Translations under genes and position numbers: made by a program
Notes under the pieces: generated by a model
Database searches by the model: none
The model's input: the letters and a program-made list of their open reading frames with translations, nothing else
What the model was told of the DNA's origin: nothing
Shown: positions 53,572 through 63,652 of the stretch, one piece after another
Layout: each line of letters begins with the position of its first letter
Numbering within the stretch: position 1 is the stretch's first letter
DNA from: Heligmosomoides polygyrus polygyrus
Lineage: Eukaryota > Nematoda > Chromadorea > Rhabditida > Heligmosomidae
Assembly (NCBI GenBank): GCA_947396885.1
Contig: OX377201.1
Span: forward strand, 3,577,879 to 3,641,878
DNA length: 64,000 bases
Direction of reading: 5' to 3'

Positions 53572-53712
53572 GCATGCCGCGTGCTGACCGCCGGCTGACA
53601 TGTCATAACCGGGATCTAACATGGTGAATAGGGCGCACGAAGCCGCATGCCGCGTGCTGACCGCCGCCTGACATGTTATAACCAGAATCCAACCTGGTGA
53701 GGAGGGCACACA
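53572..53712. repeat. Tandem duplication, 73-bp unit
   Basis: Two copies begin GCATGCCGCGTGCTGACCGCC (53572 and 53645) and continue with ATAACC and GGTGA words. Confidence 0.85.
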
Positions 53713-53761
53713 GCTTTGCCGGCTTACAACAGCAAAAAATGCAATTTTTCAAATCAGTTTC

Positions 53762-54295
53762 TTTAAGCCTCAAGTGGCTGGTATCGAGGTAGTAAGCTGT
53801 CACAACGATGTTTTGTTGCGATCAAAACTTCTAGCGCCAGGCGGGACTCGAACCCGCACCTCCCTCTGACCGGGCGGGAATGCTCTACGCCTTTACACCA
53901 CCGGCGCCGTTTGATCGAACGCAACATCCACACCTCGTGGGACCGATCAGCACCCACCCGTATCCGGGATGAGCTGGCCGCTGATATCAGCATGGAACCA
54001 GTGAAGCTGATGGTCTTGATAGAAACAATTCAAATCAGTTTCTTTAAGCCTCGAGTGGCTGGTATCGAGGTAGTAAGCTGTCACAACGATGTTTTGTTGC
54101 GATCAAAACTTCTAGCGCCAGGCGGGACTCGAACCCGCACCTCCCTCTGACCGGGCGGGAATGCTCTACGCCTTTACACCACCGGCGCCGTTTGATCGAA
54201 CGCAACATCCACACCATCGCAACATCCACACCACACCATCCACAACATCTGGCGCTAGAAGTTTTGATCGCAACAAAACATCGTTGTGACATGCA
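53762..54295. mobile_element. Two tandem tRNA-like elements
   Basis: Direct repeats of ~275 bp (53762-54036 and 54037-54295) each carry a minus-strand tRNA-like segment. The segment reads GCGCCGGTGGTGTAAAGG, then GCGGGTTCGAGTCCCGC, with a perfect 7-bp acceptor and 5-bp T stem over 74 nt but a broken anticodon arm. TGTTTTGTTGCGATCAAAAC precedes each; the second ends in its inverse (GTTTTGATCGCAACAAAACA) at about 54258-54281. Family as at 22148. Confidence 0.82.
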
Positions 54296-54627
54296 ATTTT
54301 TCGTTTTTTTCTTTGTGACTTTTTCTTGTTCGGGGTCCTATGCTGTTGTGTAGGAGCCGCTCGGTAAGTCTGAAGTGGATTTGTTACATATAATAATTTT
54401 TAGGTATGTCTCCCCCCGGACTAGGATAGATCCGAATTTTTGTTTATGAAATAATTGATTCGGATTGCAGTGCACAGATCGATCGAGAAGTGGTCTCGCG
54501 TTATCAGATGATGCTTGGCACAATTACAGATGTCTCAAAGAGGGCATGCCCTGCTTGAGTGGTTATAAAATTCAATCGATACCAGTTTAAATAAAAAATT
54601 GAATTAAACTGAATAATTAATTCAACA
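54296..54627. other. Spacer, nothing recognised
   Basis: AT-rich, no supported feature. Confidence 0.5.
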
Positions 54628-54659
54628 CAGGATGTCTCAAAAAAATGTATACACTGTTT

Positions 54660-54866
54660 TAACACATTTTCTTAAGCCTGGAGCGGCTGATAGAGAGGCT
54701 ATATGTATCACGGGTGGGTGCTGACAGGCCTCGAGGATATAGCGGGTGTTACGTGCGGTCAAACAGCGGCGGTGGTGTAAGGCGAACATCGCTGCCCGAA
54801 AAGCAGTAGATGCGGGTTCGAGTCCCGCCTGGCGCAAGAGTTTTGATCGCAACAAAACAATGTAAC
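54660..54866 (+). mobile_element. tRNA-like element inside the Tc1-type left arm
   Basis: Plus-strand tRNA-like segment (GGTGGTGTAAGGCG; GCGGGTTCGAGTCCCGCC) with flanks TTAAGCCTGGAGCGG and TTTTGATCGCAACAAAAC. The host arm sequence is duplicated imperfectly around it (AATGTATACACTGTTT and AATGTGCATACACACTGTTT). Confidence 0.72.
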
Positions 54867-55811
54867 AATGTGCATACACACTGTTTGAAAGGTGTTAACT
54901 TTGTTCAGAGTAAAGGTATTAAAAAAGTTAAGGGCTTTATGAAAGCTTAAGAAAACATATATTTTTTTACATATGAGCGGTGTGGAATGGACCATGCATT
55001 CGTCTGAAATTTCGCTTTTTACACTTGATTGATTGTACTTGAGTTCTTGCTACAACTTCTCCACAAAGTGACCGTATCGATTGATTTGTGTTTTTTTAAG
55101 AATTATAACTTAAAAACCCACTATGGCTTGCAAAAATGCAGGTATCCTAAAAATGCAGTGCAGGTAGTGTTTGAAAGGTTCTAACATTACTGCTGGTGAA
55201 GCATTTGAAGATGTTTAAGACTCATATGGAAGCGCAGGGCAACGAGATTGCTGTGGCGCGTGAATAGTCATGATCACGCCATGCTCCGCCTAAAACCTTG
55301 TATTTCAGACTCAATTGATTGTGCATGGGCCAAATGTTTGTCACAAGCTTGTTATTACTTGGCCAGACAAGTCTGTGCTGTGCTTCTTTTAACGTTTGGA
55401 CATCATGTAAAAAAACACGTGACGTGAAAGTTTGATTGTATAGTACAATTGATTGTACAATTTAAATTTGAGCAGGAGCCGCCCCATTTTTCCAAGACGG
55501 ATTCTGTGGACTGATGAAGCAACACTCAAGCTTAACGGAACGGTTAGTCAGCACAATTACAGCTATTGGGCGACGGGAAACGCTAAAAGAAGCACAGCAC
55601 AGGTTAACGTGGCCACATAGTAACAAGATTGTAACAAGTATTCATACCATGCACATATATCGAGTCTGAAATGCAAGGTTTGAGGCGGGGACATCGCGCA
55701 ATCTTGACTGTTTGCTCGCCACGGAAATCTTGTTACTCTGTGCTTTCATATGAGTCTCACACATCTTCAAAAGCGTCACTATGTAGCAGCAATCTTAGAA
55801 CCTTTCAAGTA

Positions 55812-56725
55812 TTAGGGGGGGGGTGGGCAAAAGTAATGAGACACCCCACGCCGTGTTCATATATCTCGTGGCTGCAGTCTGGTTTCGTGCTTATCTTATT
55901 TGTATGTTTGTATGCTACTTACTGAAGCCCATCTGAGAAGTTACCATTTCCGCCCTTTCCAGAAGCATGCCAAAAACCCCAGCCTGTCTCATGCCGAAAC
56001 CCCAGTCTGACGAGTCGACCTGTGTCGCTCAAATCTCCCCCAATTCCCAACCCCGAGCAGCCTGGGCTCAATATTCACGCAAGATGAGAAGTACGTCTTC
56101 TACCTTAACCCTGCCAAGCAGCGAGTCTGGGTGAGGCCTGGTGAATTGTTACCGACCTTCGTTCGGCGAGATGTTCACTGCGAGAAGCATCTTTGGAGCT
56201 TTTGGGTCAGCGCTCATGGATCGGTTTACCGGAGGCTGTTTCCCAAGAGCACCGCGATGAACTCCAAGGCCATGGCGAACGAAATAGAGGAGATGGGCGG
56301 GCGACTCGCTCTTATTCATTCGCAGCGCTTCAAGAAGGTTCTCCTCTTCGACAATGCCGCACCCCCTCGGGAACAAGTAAGCACGGATAAGCTTTGCCAG
56401 CTGGGCTACGTTCACATGCCTCACCCACCGTATTCGCTGGACATCTCTCCATGCGACTACCACTACTTCTTGAGCCTACAGCACTTTCTAGTCGGAAGGG
56501 ACACAAGAACCCAAGCAGTCCCTGACAACCATATCGAGCAGTTGATCAACACCAGGCTCAAGCAGTTCTGGAAGGATGGGATCAGGAAGTTGGCTGAGCG
56601 ATGGCAGCAAGGTCCTTGCCTTTAATGGCAAATACACTCCTCAGCATCGTTGAGTTGTAATTGAGTTATAAAGAGATAAAGGTTTTTTTTTCATTTTGTC
56701 TCATTACTTTTGGCCACCCCCCTAA
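55812..56725 (+). mobile_element. Mariner element with deleted N-terminus (914 bp)
   Basis: The ends TTAGGGGGGGGGTGGGCAAA and complement TTAGGGGGGTGGCCAAAAGT share GTAATGAGACA and are flanked by TA (55810-55811 and 56726-56727). It is inserted in the right arm of the Tc1-type palindrome. Confidence 0.85.
56062..56625 (+). pseudogene. Mariner transposase catalytic domain, N-terminus deleted
   Basis: The open frame carries the first Asp in FTQDEKYVFYLN (about 56083), the second in VLLFDNAAPPRE (His of the usual HDN replaced by Phe) and the third in SLDISPCDYHYF, with 34 residues between the last two. The DNA-binding half is missing, so no functional protein is expected. GTG at 56131 or upstream codons are open, but no true start is seen. 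Confidence 0.78.
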
Positions 56726-56951
56726 TAGTACCTGCATTTTTTAGGGTAGCCTGCTTTTTTCACAAGCCGTAGTCTGTTTCTAAGATTTAAACCTTAAAAA
56801 CACAAATCAATCAAAACGTCCTACCGCTCATATGTCAAAAAATTTCTATTTTCTTATGCATTTATATGTGCCCTTAATATTTTTAGTACCTTTACTGGGA
56901 ACAAAGTCATCACCTTTCAAACAGTGTGCACATTTTTTGAGACACCCTGTA

Positions 56952-57224
56952 GAAGGATCCATCCGAGTAATGTGGAACACGACAGTGACGAATAAGGACG
57001 TTGTTGCCGTCCGCTGGAGCAACTCGATGATCAACGAAACGACAGATGATACAGGCGAAATTAAATCAAATGCCAGATTCAAAACTTCTAATTAAATGTC
57101 ACTCATATTTTTTCCGAATCTTCTAAAGGTTAAAATGCTGCTTTCTAAAGTTGAAAGCGAGGACTCACGATGAAATCACTTGAGGGTCAAGAATTGGTGC
57201 TATGACTGCGATAACACAGAACAA
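56952..57224. other. Spacer
   Basis: No supported feature. Confidence 0.5.
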
Positions 57225-57470
57225 GGTATGAAGTAAAAACGGAGTTAAATTCCTTAATAAGATACGCCCGCACTCTGCTCCTACTGGAAATCGTCGAGGC
57301 CATTTGAATGACTATCTTTCGCGTCCACTGACTTGTTGCGGCCTGACGACGGACAGCTCGTTGTTTTATCCTTACCAGGTGAGATTGGTATCCCTTCGCC
57401 GACTCTATGACGATGGAACGCTTGATTGACCTATGCGGACTTGATCTACGAACCAGGAGTCCGACTCATC
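57225..57470 (-). repeat. SINE copy, old
   Basis: GGAGTTAAATTCCTTAATAA to GAACCAGGAGTCCG follows the SINE body on the minus strand with many changes. The head is lost. Confidence 0.6.
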
Positions 57471-57581
57471 AACGAATTACATAACTTTAGCAGAGAATTC
57501 ACAGCGGAAAACTCAGAAAACGCGGTTTATCGCTCACCATTCGCTTGATAAGGAAGATTGATAAGGATGATTTCTACTAGG

Positions 57582-57749
57582 GTCCGGATTCATCAACGAC
57601 TTACAGCAATTTAACAGAGCAGAGAAGACACAGCCGAAATCCCTGACAGCGCGGCTCAAGCGATATGGTGAAACATTTCGCCGCGCTATCAGGGGTTTCG
57701 CCAGTAATTTTCTCTGTTAAATTGCTGTAAGTCGTTGATGAATCCGACC
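57582..57749. mobile_element. CCNGG-family TIR element, second subfamily
   Basis: The ends GTCCGGATTCATCAACGAC and GTTGATGAATCCGACC are followed by CCTGG (57750-57754); the left flank is CTAGG. The interior has ACAGCAATTTAACAGAG and its inverse, as at 57929. A half copy lies at 57470-57560. Confidence 0.75.
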
Positions 57750-57928
57750 CCTGGATTTGGACTACGCGCGGCAGCTGGTGTCTCGTCCGACAGCTAGACA
57801 TTGGATCCAACGCCGATTCGGATAACTCGTCATTTTTTCAGACCCTTGCTAAAAGGATTTTGCGAGCAATTGGATTTTTGAAAAGCGAGGATCTTGCGGC
57901 GATTCAGATGAGGATGATTTCCACCAGG

Positions 57929-58094
57929 GGCCGGATTCATCAACGACTTACAGCAATTTAATAGACAAGATTACAGCCGAAATCCATGGTAGCGCGGCTT
58001 ATCAAGCGATATGGTGAGCATTTTGCCGCACTATGCATGTATCAGAGATTTCGACTGTATTTTCTCTGTTGGTAAGTCGTTGATAAGTCCGCTT
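57929..58094. mobile_element. CCNGG-family TIR element, second subfamily
   Basis: GGCCGGATTCATCAACGAC to GTTGATAAGTCCGCTT, with CCAGG (57924-57928) and CCAGA (58095-58099) flanks. The interior is palindromic (TTATCAAGCGATATGG). Confidence 0.8.
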
Positions 58095-58125
58095 CCAGAT
58101 CGGATTTCCAGGAAACTGATATTTA

Positions 58126-59535
58126 TTTATTTATGTATACGTGGAAGCCCACGCAAAAACAACACAATACGAGAAACAAAGCAGAACATTGAGAACATTA
58201 AGAACAGAACCAATGATAGCATGATTAGTGAAGCAATGTGATCAAAGAAAACAAAATACTAAGAAACTTCTTTCAGATATCTGTCAATAATCGTTTTATC
58301 TTGCCTTAAGGAATTTGGAAGCGCATTTTTTTGTTGTTGTTAATTTCAGGAATTCAGTGCCTGCTCTGTTTGTGACGAAAGTAGATCTGATATTACTATT
58401 AGCTCTAGGAATTTGGATTTTCCATGGGCCACCTCTGGTGTTGGAATAAGAAACTGAATAGAAGTCATTTACAGAAAGACCCACAGTAGCATTTATCATC
58501 TTATAAATTGTGACTAAATCATATTTTTTTCTGCAACAAGCGAGAGAGCGTAAATTAAGGAGTTTATTTCTGTCAGATGCCAAGGGATGCTATTGTAGTC
58601 ATATCCATGTACTCTTATCCAGAGCTTTCTTGTAAAACTGTTTTGTACCGCTTCCAATCTGGCGATTTCTCGCTTGGTATTAGGACTAAACACAGTAGTA
58701 CCATACTCTAGAATAGGCCTCACATAGGTCTTGTATGCACGTAATAAGTGTACTACTGAGTTCGTTCTTAGAGATTTAAAAATATTATGCACAACTCTTT
58801 CAGCTCTCTTTGCCGTATATTCGCAATGCTCTCTGAAGGAAAGCTTATTGTCTAAAATGAAACCTAGGTCACGCAATGAACCTGTGCTATTGAGTTCTAT
58901 TCCACCAAGTCTATAGGTATTTCTGTTGGATTGCTGTCCCAGATGAAAAACTTTGGTTTTTCCCTTGATAACGGCAGCTCCCACATTGCTGACCAATCCG
59001 CAACTGCGTTAATTGCAGTTTGGAGAGCAACGTGGTCGTCCTCCTCAACAATGTTCTTGTATATTTTTATGTCATCTGCAAACATTTTGCAAGTGACACC
59101 GTATTCATCAATCAGGGAGGGAATTTCGGCAGTGTAGATAATAAAAAGGACTGGTAAGAGTACGCCTCCTTGAGGAGCTCCAGAGCTCCACTAGTAACTG
59201 GAAGGGATTCGGAAAAAGACTCATTGACTTTAACCTGAAAAGATCTTTCAGTTATAAAGTTTTTTATCCAATTAGTTACCCTTGGATGAACGCCGACTTT
59301 CGTTAGCTGGAGTATCAACTTATTTGATGGAACATTGTCAAAAGCTTTCATAAAGTCGAAGTAAATAACGTCTACATCGATCCTTTCATCAAGAGCTCTC
59401 GTCCAGTCATTTAACGCTGACAACATTAATGTTTCAGTAGACCTTCCTGCGCGAAAACCATGCTGATTGGTTGGAATTGGGGAATTTGATTCTATATGGG
59501 TTACGAAAGCACATTTCATTCCTGCATGGGTTACG
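58126..59535 (-). pseudogene. CR1-like LINE, 5' truncated and frameshifted
   Basis: Minus-strand frames from right to left: HGFRAGRSTETLMLSALNDW, IYFDFMKAFDNVP (RT), a shift near 59180, MFADDIKIYK (RT catalytic YADD-type, with F), then LRAYKTYVRPILEYG and LEAVQNSFTRKLW. The 3' tail ends in (AAAT)n at 58126-58136. It is related to but clearly diverged from the plus-strand element at 59563-62764, which lies head to head with it. Confidence 0.85.
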
Positions 59536-59539
59536 AGAG

Positions 59540-59562
59540 CATCGGAATCGGATAGCACATAT
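59540..59562. repeat. 23-bp repeat, left copy (inverted at 62765)
   Basis: CATCGGAATCGGATAGCACA... is the exact inverted complement of 62765-62787. The pair frames the plus-strand LINE precisely. Confidence 0.9.
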
Positions 59563-59799
59563 AACTGGTTTTGGTCAGAATTCTTTCCTCCAAACGGAGG
59601 TATCTTCTTGCGGGCCTCCCTCCCGTTTGAGGAGAGACAGCGCAGGTCAGCGGGTCGGCCAGGTGGTGGTGGATCGGTGCATCATGACACTGGCGAAGCA
59701 ATTTCTGCGTTCGGTGGTGCACGGTCACCGGGACCCTCCACCAACCTGAACACCACTGTTGCTTCCTCTAGGCTCAGCAGTTTCTCGGGAAACCGATGA
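59563..59799 (+). CDS. LINE ORF1 protein, C-terminal end
   Basis: The open frame (SEFFPPNGGIFLRAS, then Gly/Ser/Pro-rich with GGARSPGPSTNLNTTVASS) ends at TGA 59797-59799. That stop overlaps the ORF2 start as ATGA. ORF1 of CR1-type elements normally encodes a nucleic-acid-binding protein, but no zinc finger remains in this part. Confidence 0.55.
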   Translation, partial: NWFWSEFFPPNGGIFLRASLPFEERQRRSAGRPGGGGSVHHDTGEAISAFGGARSPGPSTNLNTTVASSRLSSFSGNR

Positions 59800-62618
59800 G
59801 TCGTCACACGCGAACTTCCAGAATATCGTGTGCGTTAACTAATGTTCGATCGCTCGCCAAAAATAGTAGCTCCGTTGTAATGAATCTTTGCCTTAACAAT
59901 TATGATCTTTTTGCTTTAACTGAGACATGGTTGAACTCGCAGAACGAGCTAACTCCTCTACTGGGAATAGCCAGCAGCGGTATTAGGTGCGACAGAAGTC
60001 ATAAAAAGGGAGGAGGCATCATGCTGCTTCTTAAGAAACACTTCTCGTACAACGTAATTTTTTAGGAATCTGTCAAAGACTCTTATGAGATTTTGGTCTG
60101 CGATATTGTAAACACTTCGGCATCCTTCCGTATCATAGGTGTGTGTAGAGCCCCTAGTTGCAGTTTAAGTGGATCCAGGCAATTACTTAAAGCTATAAGC
60201 GACTTCTCAACCGGAACCATGACGAACCTGGTGTTAGGGGATTTCAATCTTCCGGATCTGATGTGCCAAAACATTGGTGCGTTATCAAGAATCTTTTACG
60301 ATGCCTTTGAAGCGCATGAACTCGAACAATATGTAAAGATGCCCACTAGAGGTAATTCAATACTTGATCTGGTTTTATGTAACAAGCCAAAGTTCGTCAC
60401 TGAAGTAAAGGTGGGACCACCTATTGGCAACAGCGATCATGCCGTGATTACGTTTCATTTGAATATAGAAGTCACTTATAAAGGATCGCTGTGGATAAAG
60501 GACTTCAAATCTGCGGACTACGACAGTATAAAAGAACACTTGATAAATATTGATTGGATTGGCATATTCGGCAGTGGGTATTCTGTAAACGACCTGTATG
60601 AAACCTTTATTGCCATACTCCATCATGTTATCGAATTGTATGTGCCAATGCGCAAGGTTCCGGCAGATGAGAAAAACCTCCCAATGTATCTTAGAAAAAT
60701 GAGCCACCGTAGGTCGCTGTTGTGGAGTAAAGCATGCAACAGTGGAGACGAGGACGTCTGGGACAAATTCAAACTAGTCAATAAGAGGTTGGAAAAAGCT
60801 CTTTTTCGGTACAATGCACATCTTGAGCGGAAAATGGTTAGCTCTAGTGATAAGACAGCCTTTTATAGGTATATAAACTCTAGAACTAAGCACGACACCA
60901 AGATTTCCTGTCTAGTGAAGGAAAATGACGAACCTGTGTTCTCTCAAAATGATATGGCGAATTTATTAGCCGAAGAGTTCCAGAAAGTATTTACCAAGTC
61001 GGATGAGCTATGCTCAGGAATGTCAGGAGATGAAATCAACGGTTTAGCCTCTTTTCCTAGAATGGAATCCTCACCCTGGTTTTATAAAGAAGACATTGCA
61101 AAAATTCTTAAAAAATGGCCTAAATCTACTTCTACAACCCCTGACCTAGTCCCACTCAATTTCATCAAAAATTTGGTTGACTATTTGGCCTATCCCTTGG
61201 AACACATTTTTAATCTTAGTTACATGAGGGGTGAAGTTCCCTCAAGGTGGAAGCACGCCTACATCACACCAATTCCTAAGAGAGCACCCTTCAGCGATCC
61301 CAAAAACTATAGACCCATAAGTATCACTTCAATTTTTGCAAGGACATTTGAGAAAATTGTGAAGATGCATATTATGGAACATATCGATAAAAATAATATT
61401 GTGTCTGGTTCCCAATTTGGTTTTTTAAAAGGTAGATCTGTAGAAACTGCTGTTCTCACTTCAGTAAACGACTGGACTCGAGCTGTGGAATTGAAAAAAC
61501 AAACAGACATAATTTACTTCGATTTTGCCAAAGCCTTTGACAAAGTTCCAACTAAAAAGCTGCTGCAAAAACTAGAAATAGTAGGCCTACCTCCTATGTT
61601 AATAAACTGGTTACAGGATTTTCTTGTCGGTAGAACTTATCAGGTTCGTGTGTTGGACCAATATTCCAATGTATTTTCGGCCCACAGTGGGGTTCCGCAA
61701 GGAGGAGTCTTATCCCCTTTGTTGTTCTTATTGTACACTTTCGAGCTACCGGAAGCTATTTCCAGATTTGGAGTGGTCACAAAGATGTATGCGGACGATA
61801 TCAAAATTTATAAAACACTTGAAAAACCCGAGGATCGTTGCGCTGTTCAAGAAGCAATCGATTACATTGATGGTTGGACTGAAAAATGGAATCTCCCCTT
61901 AGCGGTTGAAAAAACTAACTACCTGATCGTTGGTTCCAAAAGCATTTGTAAGAACTCGCAATACAAGTTAAGAGGTTTATTTTTAGAACCAGTGAAGCAA
62001 GTGCGAGACTTAGGTTTCTTAGTGTCAGATGACCTAAGTTTTGATAGCCACTACAAACATATTGTAAAAAAAGCAAATTACCGGATCTACAACTTATTTA
62101 AAGTCCTACGAACGAGCGATCCTCAAGTATATTTGCGAGCATACAAGACTTATGTGCGTCCCATAGTTGAAAGTGGAGTGACCGTATTTAATCCGGTCAA
62201 GAGGAAAGACATTGACTTCCTAGAAGGAGTTCAAAACAGCTTTACACGTAAACTAGTAATGCGATGTTTCGGACTGAAGTACGCTCAAGTCCCCTGTGGT
62301 GCTGAGAGATCGAAACTACTCGGACTACCTTCCCTCTCTAGTAGGAGGAGAAAAGCAGATCTTCTGATGATGTTTAAAATACTTTCTGGGAAGCTGTCAA
62401 TGAGGCCTATAGACTTCTTCAGTGTTCCGCTGACTAGGACCGTGAGAGGGAAGCTCGTGCTGCGAGTCCCCATGGCTAGGTCGCGTGTTAGGGCAAATTT
62501 CCTTACATATAGGAGCATTAAGGAGCTAAATTCATTACTGAATGACGACGAACGCCTCCTGGGTTACTCTGTTCAAGTTTTTAAGGCCTTAATTTCTCGT
62601 AGTCACATAGAAAGTTAG
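59796..62618 (+). CDS. LINE ORF2: endonuclease and reverse transcriptase (one in-frame stop)
   Basis: The ATG at 59796 overlaps the ORF1 stop. Residue numbers count from it. Endonuclease (about 10-225): LTNVRSL, Glu43 in LTETWL, Asp149/Asn151 in VLGDFN, Asp214-His215 in SDHAVI. Reverse transcriptase (about 430-700): PKNYRPISITS, GFLKGRSVETAVL, IYFDFAKAFDKVP, SGVPQGGVLSPLLF and the catalytic YADD at 665-668. C-terminal thumb: LRAYKTYVRPIVESG, LEGVQNSFTRKLV. An amber codon at 60063-60065 (codon 90) splits the endonuclease; the frame is otherwise open for 941 codons, so 60093 is not a true start. The motif style and (TAAA)n tail fit the CR1 clade. Nearly intact, it is probably a recent insertion inactivated by one point change. 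Confidence 0.88.
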
Positions 62619-62764
62619 ATGTATTAACGGCATGTTTTGAGGTTCTGTGTTTCTGTAATAGAGTTTTAATTGTTGCTTTATGGCACATTCCTACCCTTTT
62701 CTTTTTATTTGTTTTACGCGTGTGACTGTAACTCGCGTCTTTAAATAAATAAATAAATAAATAA

Positions 62765-62787
62765 ATATGTGCTATCCGATTCCGATG
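62765..62787. repeat. 23-bp repeat, right copy (inverted at 59540)
   Basis: Directly follows the (TAAA)n tail. It reads ATATGTGCTATCCGATTC onward, the exact inverse of 59540-59562. Confidence 0.9.
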
Positions 62788-62994
62788 TCCAAAGTAAGGT
62801 CCGAAGGTAGAGCAGTTATTTGCATGATCCAAAAATTCCTCATATTAAGACTAGTCTTATCTCAATCATCCCAAGATTCGGGAGGTGGGGGGAAGGTTGC
62901 CATTAATCGCATATTTCTTCTAACCAACTTGAAAAATAAGATGGATTCGAATTTTCCTAACCAGTGTCGGATCCCATGTCTACTAAATTTGGGA
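62788..62994. other. Short spacer
   Basis: No supported feature. Confidence 0.5.
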
Positions 62995-63157
62995 CCGTAT
63001 TCATCAATGACTTACAGCAATTTAACAGAGAAAATTACAGACGAAATTCTTGATGGCGAAGCTTATCAAGCGATATGGTGAGCGATAAGCAGCATTATCT
63101 GAGTTTTCCGCTGTGAATTCTCTGTTAAAGTTATATAAGTCGTTGATGAATCCGACA
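62995..63157. mobile_element. CCNGG-family TIR element, decayed
   Basis: ACCGTATTCATCAATGACTT and GTCGTTGATGAATCCGACA are the diverged ends. The interior has ACAGCAATTTAACAGAG and TTATCAAGCGATATGG, as in the 57929 copy. Flanking duplications are not clear. Confidence 0.7.
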
Positions 63158-63652
63158 CTTGGTATCCGGCATTCCTATGAACAGCTTTGAAAATGAAGCA
63201 GACATTGATGAGTTCCAGAGAAGGAAAGAGCTATGGTCAAGTAAGAGAGGACCACCGATCTGATAGAGCGGAAAACGGCTTTCAAATGCGAACATGTTCT
63301 TCGCGCTCTTAAACGAGTAAGAAAATTTTGAAAATGACAAAACGGAAGGGCACTATGGAAGTGGGAAAATGGCCTAGATTTTCTCTGGCTGCAGAGAACA
63401 ATTTCTCCCAACTTTCATAAGAAATGAGCATTCTACGACAATACGAACTGTTCCTTGGAACAGGTGTAAGCATATGCAGGTTTCATAAACGCTTTTTAAA
63501 ATAAATTAAAGTTACCTAAATTTTATGGAGAAATAGCAGTAGAAGTAAACTCCAGTGGTTCGTTTCAGCACCTCCCTTCAGACAACCTCGTTCATTCTAA
63601 CACTTCCTCGGTGGCTCATCAGTGGAGAAAGGTGTTATAACTTTCACATTTT
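63158..63652. other. Spacer, nothing recognised
   Basis: No supported feature. Confidence 0.5.

Larger units (their letters stand above)
54628..56949. mobile_element. Large Tc1-type palindromic element with two nested insertions
   Basis: The ends CAGGATGTCTCAAAAAAATG and complement CAGGGTGTCTCAAAAAATG are followed on the right by TA. The arms are inverted copies along their whole length: 54628-54659 plus 54867-55405 against 55568-55811 plus 56726-56949 (for example GCTGTGCTTCTTTTA against TAAAAGAAGCACAGC). The ~160-bp axis (55406-55567) keeps a transposase scrap, RILWTDEATLKLNGTVSQHN, the first-Asp block of a Tc1/mariner-like transposase. A tRNA-like element interrupts the left arm and a mariner the right arm. 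Confidence 0.83.
59563..62764 (+). mobile_element. CR1-like LINE, nearly intact
   Basis: It contains the end of ORF1 (to 59799), ORF2 (59796-62618, one in-frame stop), a ~120-bp 3' UTR and a terminal (TAAA)n tail at 62741-62764. The 5' end is truncated within ORF1. It is bounded by an inverted, not direct, 23-bp repeat. Confidence 0.85.

Noticed and set aside
53840..53913. Functional tRNA gene
   Set aside because: Acceptor and T stems are perfect, but the anticodon stem is short with an 11-nt loop and the copy is part of a repeat; treated as tRNA-like.
60093..62618. A LINE ORF2 starting at 60093
   Set aside because: The same frame is open upstream to 59796 except for one TAG; the endonuclease motifs before 60093 show that the true start is upstream.
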